From the NCBI GenBank assembly GCA_035946615.1, contig DASYZB010000065.1:1-50390 (forward strand): a stretch of DNA of 50,390 nt. The letters are read 5' to 3'. The first letter of the stretch is position 1, and each line of letters begins with the position of its first letter. This DNA comes from Verrucomicrobiia bacterium. GTDB lineage: Bacteria; Verrucomicrobiota; Verrucomicrobiia; Limisphaerales; UBA8199. The notes under the pieces were generated by a model. That model worked only from the letters and a program-made list of their open reading frames with translations. It had not been told where the DNA came from and made no database searches. Shown in pieces: positions 16,063 through 24,914 of this stretch. The position numbers and the translations under genes were made by a program.

Positions 16063-17857
16063 CGAATTCAGAGGTTGTTTTGAGGCCCTGCGACTCCAGC
16101 GGGAACCAGGCATGGACCTCGGTGCCACGGCCCGGAGAGGAATTGAATTCCAGGCCGCCCCCAGCCAGGGAGGCGCGCTCCTCCATGCTCAAGAGCCCCA
16201 GGCTTGCCCCCTGCACGGCCTCGCCGCGAGAAGCATGGACATCAAACCCAACCCCATCATCACGCACCGAGAGGTGCAGATGACCGTTCAGGCGGGTCAG
16301 TTCCACTTTGACTGCATGGGCCTGGGCATGGCGCACCACGTTCGTCAGGGCCTCCTGGGCGACGCGGAAACATTCCGTTTCGACAACCGGGTTGAACCGT
16401 TCATCGAGGGCCTCGGCGCAGAATTCCGCCTTCATGCCGGTGAGGGCGGCTTGACGCTGGGTGTACCAGCGCAAGGCAGGAGCAAGGCCCAAATCATCCA
16501 GAATTGAGGGGCGCAAGTTGAGCGAGAGATCATGCACCTGTTCGAGGACCCGTTCAACGGCCCGAATGCCCTCCTGAAGCCGGCGGTCGAGCGCGGCGCG
16601 GCTCGAGGTTTGGAGGGCCGCCTGCAAGTTCATCTCAGCCACGGTGAGGCTCTGGCCGATTTCGTCGTGCAGCTCGCGCGCAATATGGCGCCGCTCGCTC
16701 TCCTGGACCTCAACCAAACGCTGAGAGAGGGCTTGGAGTTTGCGATTCGCTCGTTCGCGCTCGCGCTCGCGATGCTCCAAAGCCCCGGCCATCTTATCGA
16801 AAGCGAAGGTCAGTTGGCCCAATTCGTCATGGCCATGAGCCAGTCCGGTTCGCGCGCCCAGATCGCCTGCGGCCAGCCGCGCGCTGGTGCGCACTAGCGC
16901 ATGTACAGGATGCAAGATGAGCAATTGACTGCCAATCCAGCCCAAGGCGATAGCGACGCAGGCCGCGATTCCGAGCCAGGTCAGATTCCGTTGCAGCAGG
17001 AGGTCCGCGCGCGCGAAGATTGCCCGTTGTGGAATGGCCAGAATGGTCCCTTCGTCGCCAGAAGCTAAATGACTTGGCGCCGCTCTAAAGGCATACACCA
17101 TCGGCACGCCGGCCTGGGTTCGCTGCACGACTTGGCCGGGGTGAACAAAAGCGCTGTCCACCAGCGACCGATCTGTCATTTGGCGGCCTACCCATTGTTC
17201 GGGCGCCGGAAAGCGGGCGAGGATCGTGCCGCGCCGGTCGATTTGTGTCCAGCTCGCCTGAGGCGGCAATTGCCCCCGCAGTTGGGTGCGGGGCCCAGAC
17301 TTTCTCAAATCCAAATCGGCATACAGGACTGCCAGCATTCTGTCCGAATCGTCCAGAATCGGGTAACCGAAAGCGACGACAGCCGGATTCCTCTCAGCAT
17401 CAGAGGAAAGAGCCCCCAAAGCAAACGTGCGGGTCTCGAGGACCTTTCTAAAGAGTTGAGGCGCGGTCTGGTCCCGGTTTAAAACAGGCCGGGCGCTGGC
17501 CAGAAGAGTCCCATTGGTGCTGATGATCCCCAAATTGGAATAGCGCGGATAGGTCTTCAACAAATCGCTCAAGTATTCCGCCGCCTTCCCCGGATCGAGC
17601 GAATGGACGGGAGAAGATTCCGAGATGGCCAGGAGCAATTGGCGTCCGGCCGCGACGGCTGCCTGCTCCTCCTGCTGAGAGATTTGGAGCATTCTTTGTG
17701 AGCGCTGCCGCCAGTTTTCCAAAGCGCGCCGGCGCTCTTCGCCCGCCGTGTGCAAAGTCAATGCCACAAGCGGCGCGCAGGTCAGCAACACCAGCAAGAA
17801 TAGCCGGAACCTCAAGCCGGAGAAGACCCGAATCATAAAATGCCAAGGGGCTCTCAT
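16055..17857 (-). CDS. Membrane sensor histidine kinase, HisKA_3 (NarX/DesK-like)
   Basis: The protein has 600 residues. It has transmembrane segments near 17-36 and 298-318 flanking a periplasmic sensor of about 260 residues with Cache-like features (SNLGIISTNGTLLASA near 110, ILDDSDRMLAVLYADLD near 170). A HAMP region follows (RTSARLAAGDLGARTG). The HisKA_3 phosphoacceptor is in ERRHIARELHDEIGQSL near 400, and the ATPase domain has the N box QEALTNVVRHAQA, DDGVGFD and GLLSMEERA. It phosphorylates the regulator encoded immediately downstream in the same operon. The ligand is unknown; small organic molecules are common for Cache sensors. Confidence 0.94.
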   Translation of the reverse strand: MRAPWHFMIRVFSGLRFRLFLLVLLTCAPLVALTLHTAGEERRRALENWRQRSQRMLQISQQEEQAAVAAGRQLLLAISESSPVHSLDPGKAAEYLSDLLKTYPRYSNLGIISTNGTLLASARPVLNRDQTAPQLFRKVLETRTFALGALSSDAERNPAVVAFGYPILDDSDRMLAVLYADLDLRKSGPRTQLRGQLPPQASWTQIDRRGTILARFPAPEQWVGRQMTDRSLVDSAFVHPGQVVQRTQAGVPMVYAFRAAPSHLASGDEGTILAIPQRAIFARADLLLQRNLTWLGIAACVAIALGWIGSQLLILHPVHALVRTSARLAAGDLGARTGLAHGHDELGQLTFAFDKMAGALEHRERERERANRKLQALSQRLVEVQESERRHIARELHDEIGQSLTVAEMNLQAALQTSSRAALDRRLQEGIRAVERVLEQVHDLSLNLRPSILDDLGLAPALRWYTQRQAALTGMKAEFCAEALDERFNPVVETECFRVAQEALTNVVRHAQAHAVKVELTRLNGHLHLSVRDDGVGFDVHASRGEAVQGASLGLLSMEERASLAGGGLEFNSSPGRGTEVHAWFPLESQGLKTTSEFDE

Positions 17858-17986
17858 TGCAGATAGCTTACCACAAACATGCCCGCGATAAACAGGCTTT
17901 TCAAACGAGCCCCGAAAGGCGGCCCGCTTGTCTGGCCTGCTATTGTTATTGATAAAAGGTTCTGCCGGCCCACCGGATTGCTGATA

Positions 17987-19540
17987 CTACTGCTGGAGGA
18001 GACGATAAAAGATCAGCGGATTAGTCCCGCCCGGAAGGAGGCTTTGGACCAGATTGGTTTGAGCATAAGTTAAAAGCGGGTTCCAATTGGCCAGCCCAAT
18101 GGAGTTGGTGCAAAACTGAAGTTGATAGCTGACTCCCGGGTTGCCAAACACGGTCAGGGTGCGCGGACTTGCGTTTGCCACTGCCTGGAGAATCGGTTGA
18201 CCAGCCACAACCACTACCTGGCCAGCCTGAGAGAAATAGTTGGCATAGCTTGCGCCGTTTGGCTTCAACGCATTGAGATTCCGAATCGGCAAGCTAATGA
18301 TGGCGGAACTCTGATTGGAGGCGCTCTGAAATCTCAATTGCGCGACAACATTCGAGCCGATTAAGGAGTTTCCCGAAACGGTTTGGAACGAGAGGACGAG
18401 ATTGGTTGGTTGGGTCTGGACCGAGCTTGAGGAGATTCCCGGCACAGCAATAAACAGGGACGGATTGAGGAAACGATTGGTATCCCAATCCATCGCAAAC
18501 ATCAGGTTGGTGGCGCCGTCGCTGCACGACAGCCAAAGAGGCGCCACACCGCTCTGCCCGGCTTTGAGCACAGTCGAGCCGGCGCCGACCGCCAGGTAAT
18601 CCAGCACAATAACCTGCACCGTTTCGTTCGTGCTTAACGAAACCGTGGTGGTATCGCTCAGGACGATTTGGATGAGGTTTGTTGTCGAGGCTTGAGCGCT
18701 GGTGGGGGTCCAAACCAGTCGCGAAACTCCCTTTTTGGTGGTAATTTTTGCGCCGGCGGGTGCTCCTGAACCAAGACTGTAGGAAAACTTGTCTCCGTTG
18801 GTAAAAGGCGGATTGATTGGGAATACGAAAGAGGTGTAGGGCGCTATGACAGCATTTGTAACGGGCGGGGGCGGCGCGGGAGGCGCGATGACAGTGACAT
18901 TGAACGAGCGGATGGTCGTATTGCTGACGGTTGCCCCGTCATCAACCATGACTGTCATGAGCACCGAGCCATAGGAGTTTGCAGCGGGGGTAAAGGAGAT
19001 TGTGCCGTTTGTGTTGGGGCTCGTGTAATTGACGGTGGGATTTGGAACCAGTCCGGGGTTGCTGGAGAAGGCGCTCACGGAAAGGGTTTGGACCTCATTG
19101 CTCGAGCCGGAAGTAATCCCGGTGAGGTTGACGATTTGCATTGGAGCATTCTCAGGAATGCTCATATCAGCAATTGGGTCCAGAGTTGGTGGCAGATTGG
19201 AAGCCCCATTAGGAACCGTGTAGGAGGCCTCAACCGAATAATCGCTTTCCAGCCCAGTGGCCGTGAAGGTCGTTGCCGCAAAATAATAAGTGGCCCCAGG
19301 GGCCAGGTTGGAGAGGGTAAGCGAGGTCGCCAAGCCCGCGGGCGTCAGATTCGTGTAAACACGCGAAGCAGTGCCTGAATAGACATTATACCCGACTACT
19401 GTTGCATCGGTTGTCGCATCCCAGGCCAGGGTCACATTGCTGGCGATGCAAAGAGAAGGTGCAAAGAATGCGAGGCCGGCAATAAAACACGTACGCTGGA
19501 CCGCCTTGCTCATCCGGCCCAAAACTCCTGCAAATCTCAT
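17987..19540 (-). CDS. Secreted Fn3/cadherin-like protein
   Basis: The protein has 517 residues from the ATG at 19540 with AGAGGG upstream, and a signal peptide to about residue 33. Domains: Fn3 (SNVTLAWDATTD to EASYTVP, about 34-118), a cadherin-like module (PPTLDPIADMSIPENAP to VTVIAP, about 122-215), a Pro-rich linker, a second Ig/cadherin-like unit (FVFPINPPFTNGDKFSYSLG), a cohesin-like module (GQSGVAPLWLSCSDGATNL, about 335-450), and a C-terminal module ending FYRLLQQ. It is probably surface-attached or exported. The N-terminal third is paralogous to the next gene upstream. Function unknown; binding or adhesion is a guess from domain type. Confidence 0.82.
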   Translation of the reverse strand: MRFAGVLGRMSKAVQRTCFIAGLAFFAPSLCIASNVTLAWDATTDATVVGYNVYSGTASRVYTNLTPAGLATSLTLSNLAPGATYYFAATTFTATGLESDYSVEASYTVPNGASNLPPTLDPIADMSIPENAPMQIVNLTGITSGSSNEVQTLSVSAFSSNPGLVPNPTVNYTSPNTNGTISFTPAANSYGSVLMTVMVDDGATVSNTTIRSFNVTVIAPPAPPPPVTNAVIAPYTSFVFPINPPFTNGDKFSYSLGSGAPAGAKITTKKGVSRLVWTPTSAQASTTNLIQIVLSDTTTVSLSTNETVQVIVLDYLAVGAGSTVLKAGQSGVAPLWLSCSDGATNLMFAMDWDTNRFLNPSLFIAVPGISSSSVQTQPTNLVLSFQTVSGNSLIGSNVVAQLRFQSASNQSSAIISLPIRNLNALKPNGASYANYFSQAGQVVVVAGQPILQAVANASPRTLTVFGNPGVSYQLQFCTNSIGLANWNPLLTYAQTNLVQSLLPGGTNPLIFYRLLQQ

Positions 19541-19786
19541 AGTGCCCTCTTTGCAATGCATAACCATTGCCAACCCGACAGGAAGGCTCCGGCATGTTCA
19601 TTAGGTTAGCTACCAAACCGGTTGGATGTCCTTTTTACGCGAGGAAAACCGGCAAAAAAGCAGGGGAATTAAACTCATGAGAGAGTTCGATGAGCTTCCC
19701 TATTATTGTCAGAGATGATCATCCGAGGGCAAGTGGTGTCCCGTCCTGAAATGGTTTAGGACATATTGTCCCGAACGGAGACCCGG

Positions 19787-21520
19787 TCACCGAGGGCCGA
19801 CGATTCTCCAGGCAGTCCCCACGTTGCCCGGACTGAGCAGACCACTTCGGAGCCGATTGGTCCCCGTCATCTGCCAGTAACCCAGCAGCCCGCTATCCTG
19901 CTGCCATAGAATGGCAACTTGGCCATCGCCATTGAGGTCCACCGTTCCCCTCATTTTCCAACTGGGGTCCACCTTTGGGGGATTCAACCACGCTGTTTGA
20001 GTCCGGTTTGTGCCGTTCATAAACCAAACATTCAGCGAGCCGTCATTCTTTTCCCAGAGAATGTCCATTTGACCGTCGGCGTTTAAATCTGCTATGCCCG
20101 TCAAACGCCAACTCGGATCGACCTGCGACGGATTCAGGTAGGCCGTTTGAACGCAGTTTGTGCCGTTCATGAACCAAACCCCGACCCAGCCATTTGTATG
20201 CTCGAGCAGCAAATCCTTTTGTCCATCCCCGTTCAAATCCCCCGTTGCCATCACATTCCAGCCTGGCTGCAATTGAGGAGACAAATAGACCCCGCGCGTA
20301 TTGGTCGGACCATTCATGAACCAGGCCGCCAACTGGCCACTGGTATTTTGCAGAATGATGTCTTCGTTGCCGGTGCCGCCGAAATGGCCACTGCCAACGA
20401 TCTTCCATTGGGTACCGATATTTGCGGGTTGCAGCAGGCTGGCGCTGAGGCGTGTGCTGCTTTTCATTGTCCATTGCCCTAATGTCCCGCTGCTCTGTTG
20501 CCACCACAACGTCCAGGTCGCCGGAGCACTATTTGTAGAGGTTTGGTTGACGGTGACGCCAAACGAGGTGGTGGCTGTGTTGTTGGCCGGTTGGCCGTCA
20601 TTGACAGTGACGGTAATGGTGGCTGACCCAAAAGCGTTGGCGGCGGGAGTGAAGGTCAGCGTGCCTGTCGGGTTAGGACTGGTAAAATTGACGGCAGGGG
20701 CGGGTATGAGGCCGGGGTTACTGGAAACCGCCGTCACAACAAGCGACTGATTTGAATTGGTGTCACCTGAAGAGATGCCAGAGAGGTTGACTATTTGAAG
20801 GCTGGCATTTTCATTGAGAACGAGGTTCGCCAACGGATCGATGGTGGGTGGATTATTGATCGAGTTAATGGTCACCGTGAACGTGCGGATAACTGTGTTA
20901 CTAACTGACCCGCCGTTATCGACCATGACCGTGATCACGACCGAGCCATAGGAGTTGGAGGCTGGGGTGAAGGTGAGCGTGCCGGTCGTGTTAGGACTGG
21001 TGTAATTGACGGCGGGATTTGGGACCAGACCCGGATTGCTCGAGAAGGCGCTCACGGTGAGGGTTTGGGTCTGATTGGTCGAGCCAGAGGTAATGCCCGT
21101 CAGGTTGATTATTTGTGACGGGCCGTTCTCGTTGAGGGAGACGTTATTGAGCGGGTCCAAGGTCGGCGGCTGGTTGGTTGCTCCGCCCGGCACGGTGTAA
21201 GAGGCCTCGACGGAATAATCGCTTTCCAAGCCGGTGGCGGTGAATGTCGTCGCCGCAAAATAATAAGTTGCGCCAGGGGCGAGATTGGAAAGAGTCAAAG
21301 AAGTGGCCAACCCAGCGGGAGTAACATTGGTGTACGCTCTTGATGTAACACCGGAATAGACGTTGTAGCCTACGACGGTCGGGTCGGTTGTGGGGTCCCA
21401 CGCCAGTGACACACTGTTTCCGTATGCAGTCGATGCCGCCAAAGCCGCCCCCGCCAGCACCAGGGTGAAAACAAGATAAACCCTGGCTCTGGCTGAGCCC
21501 AAAACTGCCGAAAATCGCAT
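19787..21520 (-). CDS. Secreted Fn3/cadherin/VCBS-repeat protein
   Basis: The protein has 577 residues from the ATG at 21520; the frame is open further upstream but that stretch has no signal peptide and does not align with the paralogue. It has a signal peptide (ARVYLVFTLVLAGAALAA), an Fn3 domain (about 33-118) identical over 45 residues to the neighbouring paralogue, two cadherin-like modules (about 120-310), and a C-terminal set of VCBS/FG-GAP-like repeats with GDLNGDGQKDLLLEHTNGWV, ADLNADGQMDILWEKNDGSL and DLNGDGQVAILWQQDSGLL (about 325-577). The repeats carry DxNxDGxxD calcium-binding loops. Likely extracellular. No Shine-Dalgarno is visible at the start. Confidence 0.8.
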   Translation of the reverse strand: MRFSAVLGSARARVYLVFTLVLAGAALAASTAYGNSVSLAWDPTTDPTVVGYNVYSGVTSRAYTNVTPAGLATSLTLSNLAPGATYYFAATTFTATGLESDYSVEASYTVPGGATNQPPTLDPLNNVSLNENGPSQIINLTGITSGSTNQTQTLTVSAFSSNPGLVPNPAVNYTSPNTTGTLTFTPASNSYGSVVITVMVDNGGSVSNTVIRTFTVTINSINNPPTIDPLANLVLNENASLQIVNLSGISSGDTNSNQSLVVTAVSSNPGLIPAPAVNFTSPNPTGTLTFTPAANAFGSATITVTVNDGQPANNTATTSFGVTVNQTSTNSAPATWTLWWQQSSGTLGQWTMKSSTRLSASLLQPANIGTQWKIVGSGHFGGTGNEDIILQNTSGQLAAWFMNGPTNTRGVYLSPQLQPGWNVMATGDLNGDGQKDLLLEHTNGWVGVWFMNGTNCVQTAYLNPSQVDPSWRLTGIADLNADGQMDILWEKNDGSLNVWFMNGTNRTQTAWLNPPKVDPSWKMRGTVDLNGDGQVAILWQQDSGLLGYWQMTGTNRLRSGLLSPGNVGTAWRIVGPR

Positions 21521-21928
21521 ATTAAACCGCGCTAATGCATAAGTGCTGCCAACAATTCTGAGCCCTCCAGGAACTCCTCGCTGTCCGGCGGAAGAGCAGA
21601 GAAATGCCCGATCCGACATGTCGAAGATGCTGGTGAGTAGATGGTTATAACCGATTTCGAGAACCTCCGTCTTGGGCAAGCCAAACAGGCTCGTTTGGCC
21701 TCTAATCCAACCATTGTTAGGACCCCTTCCGATATAGGACAACCTGTCTCGCAAACATTCAGAGAGGACGGTCTGCCGCCGACTCCCCAGACAAAGGTTT
21801 AATCAAGAAATAGAATCAGCTCCTTTTCCAACTCAGTCCCCAGAAGCCCGAGTTCAAAGCGGTCCCGAATTGGGACAAAGAGTGTCTCGTTTCACCACAA
21901 AACTGCTGAGTAAAACGAGCATAGATCG

Positions 21929-21969
21929 CTCAGGAATGGCGGCTTGTTGCTTCGACTTTGTCATTACCC
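21929..21969. repeat. Dispersed 41-nt direct repeat, copy 2
   Basis: It matches 11927-11967 at 37 of 41 positions in the same orientation. It lies in the roughly 900-nt gap between the secreted-protein gene and the glycosyltransferase. Apart from this repeat and the small open frame at 22048, I see nothing recognisable between 21521 and 22417. Confidence 0.65.
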
Positions 21970-22047
21970 CCGCGGAAACTCCCAGAGAAAACGCTCGTTT
22001 GTGCGTTCGGCCAGAGGCCAAGGCACAGTTTGTGCTTTCTTAAAGGT

Positions 22048-22233
22048 ATGGCAATCGTAATTGTTTCCTGGCTTTGTCTCTCCGTTGTTATCCTTCTTGC
22101 CATTTTGGGAGCAGCCGCGCGTCCGCGGCCCGTTCATGATGAATCCTTCATCACTCAGCCAAAGGTTGGAACCCAACGCGGGGGCTCAGTCGCAGGTCGG
22201 CCTTCTCGGCCAATGGCAGTGCAAACGGCCTGA
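22048..22233 (+). CDS. Possible small single-span membrane protein
   Basis: A 61-residue frame starts at the ATG at 22048 with AAAGG just upstream. Residues 2-24 are strongly hydrophobic (IVIVSWLCLSVVILLAILGA) and the rest is polar and basic. No family is recognised and no neighbour supports it, so it may be a chance frame. It lies 185 nt before the glycosyltransferase-PHP gene on the same strand. Confidence 0.3.
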   Translation: MAIVIVSWLCLSVVILLAILGAAARPRPVHDESFITQPKVGTQRGGSVAGRPSRPMAVQTA

Positions 22234-22417
22234 CTTGAGATCTATTTAAGGCTTCTTCCAGCTCGCGGCGAGGGTTCCCTGGACCTCGTTTAGCGCGGCT
22301 TTTTTAGGACGCACCTTGGAACGGTTAGCAGTAATTATCCCCAGTGCATGGGGTAAACGTCGCCCAAGTGTCACCGCTTTGCCATCCAAGCGTAACCCGC
22401 AGAAGTTAAACTTTTGC

Positions 22418-24475
22418 ATGGTCGCGAGAAATGTTCTAATACTGACTGCTGGTTTTGGCGACGGCCACGACGCCGCCGCATCGAGCTTGCGCGATGCCTT
22501 GGAGCAGGTCTGTCCGGAGGCAGAAGTGACCGTCGCTGATGTTTATGAGCGCAGCTATAAACGCCTCAATCATCTGGCGCGCAAGGCCTATCTGGGCGCC
22601 GTGCGTTACGCCCCGGCTTTGTGGGCCGGAATTTTCAAGCTGGTGGACCGCACTCCCTGGCTGACGGACAGCCACCACGGAATGGGCCGCGTGCTCGCCT
22701 CCCTGGCTGAGCTGCTTCAAGCCACTCAACCCGATTGCGTGGTCTGCACCTACCCGACCTATCCCGGTTTGATTAATACTTTGTTTCGCGACCATTGCGA
22801 AAAGCCTTTCCGTCTCGTGACCGTTATCACTGACGCACGTTCCATCAATTCGGTTTGGTACCGTTCGCCCAGTGACCGTTATGTTGTCTGTGATACAGAA
22901 ACCGCCAAGGTCCTCGCCCGCGCCGGCGTCCCGGAGGAAAGAATGCAGCCGCTGGGCTTTCCGGTTAGCCCCCGTTTTGCCGGACCCGTAGCCGACCCGC
23001 CGCCGGCCCCGCGGGCGGGTTTGGGTTATCGAGTGCTGTACGTGATTAACACGGGCAAAAAGAAACTCGGCAAGAGCATCGATCGATTGCTCGAGCTGCC
23101 CAATATCGATTTGACCATCACGGTAGGCCGGCACGCCGAGCTGAAGGAAAAGCTCGCCAAACGCGCCCGGCGCTACGGCGCGCGGCTCCACTTGCTGGGC
23201 TGGACCAACCAGATGCCGGAGCTGATGATGCGCAGCCATCTAATTGTCGGCAAAGCCGGCGGCGCGGCCGTTCAGGAAGCCCTGGCCGCGCGCTGCCCGC
23301 TGATTATCAACCAGGTGATTCCAGGACAGGAAGAGGGCAACGCCCGGTTAGTCGAGCAACTCGGTGTCGGAATCGTTGCCGATAAGAACAAGGAAGTCGC
23401 CCGCGCCGTCGAGCGCGCCTTTGCCGATAATGGCGCTTTATGGCGTGAATGGCGCGCGCGGTTGGAACAACATGGCCGCCCCGACGCTTCGCTGCGCATT
23501 GCCCGGCTGGTGCTCGATGAATGCGAGCTGGCCAACCATTGCAGCGGGCGGCCCGAGGCCTATACCGCTGCGCCCAACGGCACGAAGCAAAGCGCGCCCC
23601 TCCTTCAGCCGTGCAGGACGGACCCCTCGAACCACCGCGCCTTGCTATGCGATTTCCACATCCATACCAATTACTCCGACGGCAAGCTCACGGTCCCTGA
23701 GGTGGTGGATTTCTACGGCTCGCGCGGGTTTGACTGCATCTGTATCACCGACCATTGGACCGACCCGCGCCGGCTCATTGGGAAGCTGTCCAGGTTAACC
23801 CCATTCACCTTGAGCTATGATCAGATCGAAGAATATTTCGAGGTCATCGCCCGCGAAGCCAAGCGCGCCTGGCGCCGTTACTGGATGCTGGTGCTGACCG
23901 GTCTTGAATTCAACAAGGATGGGCCGACAAAGCGGTCCTCAGCCCATCTGCTGGGGATTGACCTCAAAACGCCGATCAGTCCCCGGCTGGATTTGCCCGA
24001 AACCGTTGAAGCCATTCACGCCCAGGGCGGGCTGGCCGTTGCCTCGCACCCGCATGTGATGAAGTCCGAATGGACGAAAGACACGCTTTATCTCTGGGAG
24101 AACCAGGACCGGTTCGCGCCGTTAATTGATGCATGGGAAATCGCCAATCGCAATAACCTGTTCACCCCCGTGAGCCTCAAGCGGCTGCCGTTCCTGGCCA
24201 ATAGCGACTTTCATAAGCCCAAACACATCTACTCCTGGAAAACCCTGTTGCATTGCGAGAAAGAAGCCGAGGCCATCAAGCGATGCATCCGCCTCAACGA
24301 GCGCATCTCGATAACCCTGTATCGCGACGAACCGGTGGGACCTTCAGTTCCCGCCTTGGCCCACGCGCCTCGCGCGAAAAAAATCCCGGCCCAAAAGGAA
24401 GTTATCAGGCTGGAAGCTCTCTCGACGATTCCGGCGCCCACGCCCGAACTGGCGCTGAAGGCAGAGGGGCATTGA
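22418..24475 (+). CDS. Glycosyltransferase (MGDG synthase/UgtP-like) fused to PHP phosphoesterase
   Basis: The protein has 685 residues from the ATG at 22418. The N-terminal half is a two-lobe GT28-type glycosyltransferase: acceptor lobe with LTAGFGDGHDAAASSL (residues 8-23), then GLGYRVLYVINTGKKKLGKS near 205, and the donor motif VGKAGGAAVQEALAARCP to PGQEEGNARL near 285-310. This is the pattern of diacylglycerol glucosyltransferases and MGDG synthases. After a Pro/Ser-rich linker (about 370-405) comes a PHP domain: DFHIHTNYSDGKLTV near 410, ITDHW, LTGLEFNKDG, ASHPH and NSDFHKP, which supply the expected His, Asp and Glu metal ligands. The two activities in one chain could couple lipid glycosylation with phosphoester hydrolysis. 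That is inference; I know of no characterised example. Confidence 0.88.
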   Translation: MVARNVLILTAGFGDGHDAAASSLRDALEQVCPEAEVTVADVYERSYKRLNHLARKAYLGAVRYAPALWAGIFKLVDRTPWLTDSHHGMGRVLASLAELLQATQPDCVVCTYPTYPGLINTLFRDHCEKPFRLVTVITDARSINSVWYRSPSDRYVVCDTETAKVLARAGVPEERMQPLGFPVSPRFAGPVADPPPAPRAGLGYRVLYVINTGKKKLGKSIDRLLELPNIDLTITVGRHAELKEKLAKRARRYGARLHLLGWTNQMPELMMRSHLIVGKAGGAAVQEALAARCPLIINQVIPGQEEGNARLVEQLGVGIVADKNKEVARAVERAFADNGALWREWRARLEQHGRPDASLRIARLVLDECELANHCSGRPEAYTAAPNGTKQSAPLLQPCRTDPSNHRALLCDFHIHTNYSDGKLTVPEVVDFYGSRGFDCICITDHWTDPRRLIGKLSRLTPFTLSYDQIEEYFEVIAREAKRAWRRYWMLVLTGLEFNKDGPTKRSSAHLLGIDLKTPISPRLDLPETVEAIHAQGGLAVASHPHVMKSEWTKDTLYLWENQDRFAPLIDAWEIANRNNLFTPVSLKRLPFLANSDFHKPKHIYSWKTLLHCEKEAEAIKRCIRLNERISITLYRDEPVGPSVPALAHAPRAKKIPAQKEVIRLEALSTIPAPTPELALKAEGH

Positions 24476-24542
24476 AGGGGCCGTGATCTCTGGTCCGAGC
24501 TTGCCCGCACCGCGCGCCAGCCTGGGATTGATGTCGAGCGAA

Positions 24543-24839
24543 TCAAGCAAGCTTGCCTTTAAACTCAAAAACCTTTCCGGCTTTACGCGCGGCTTGGATT
24601 TCCGCCAGCGCCTTGTCTTCGGCGACCTCGGCATCGGCAAGCGTAGCCCCATATTCTTCCAAAACCGGAAACTCCGATGGCCGAATCGGGAGTGCACGAA
24701 GTTTGACCATTTGTGCGAAAAACAAAGAGATCATTTGCGATGATGACAGGCCGATCTCCGTGCCTACCTGTTCGGCTTTCTTGACCAGTTCCCGATCAAT
24801 TCGATAAAGCTTGCTCAGTAATGCCTCGATTGTCCTCAC
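24543..24839 (-). CDS. RelB/DinJ-like antitoxin, apparently orphan
   Basis: The protein has 98 residues from a GTG at 24839. The segment VGTEIGLSSSQMISLFFAQ matches the ribbon-helix-helix core of RelB/DinJ antitoxins (PF04221 type), and a longer C-terminal half (about 55-98, rich in Glu, Ala and Lys) would be the toxin-binding part. The usual partner, a RelE/YafQ toxin, should lie immediately downstream on this strand, but only 67 nt separate this gene from the opposing glycosyltransferase-PHP gene. No toxin frame is visible on either side. It may be a solitary remnant or act on a toxin elsewhere. Confidence 0.7.
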   Translation of the reverse strand: MRTIEALLSKLYRIDRELVKKAEQVGTEIGLSSSQMISLFFAQMVKLRALPIRPSEFPVLEEYGATLADAEVAEDKALAEIQAARKAGKVFEFKGKLA

Positions 24840-24914
24840 TCTTGCGCCTTGTCAACCAATCCGCCAAGGGCGAGGAGTTCGCATTGCTAATCTCAATCAA
24901 ATATTGCGAGCGGC

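Noticed and set aside
19743-19762. GTCCTGAA hairpin with TTTAGGAC after the VCBS-repeat gene
   Set aside because: An 8-bp stem with a wobble pair and no T-run; possibly a mobile-element end but no second copy was found, so it is not called a terminator or an IS.
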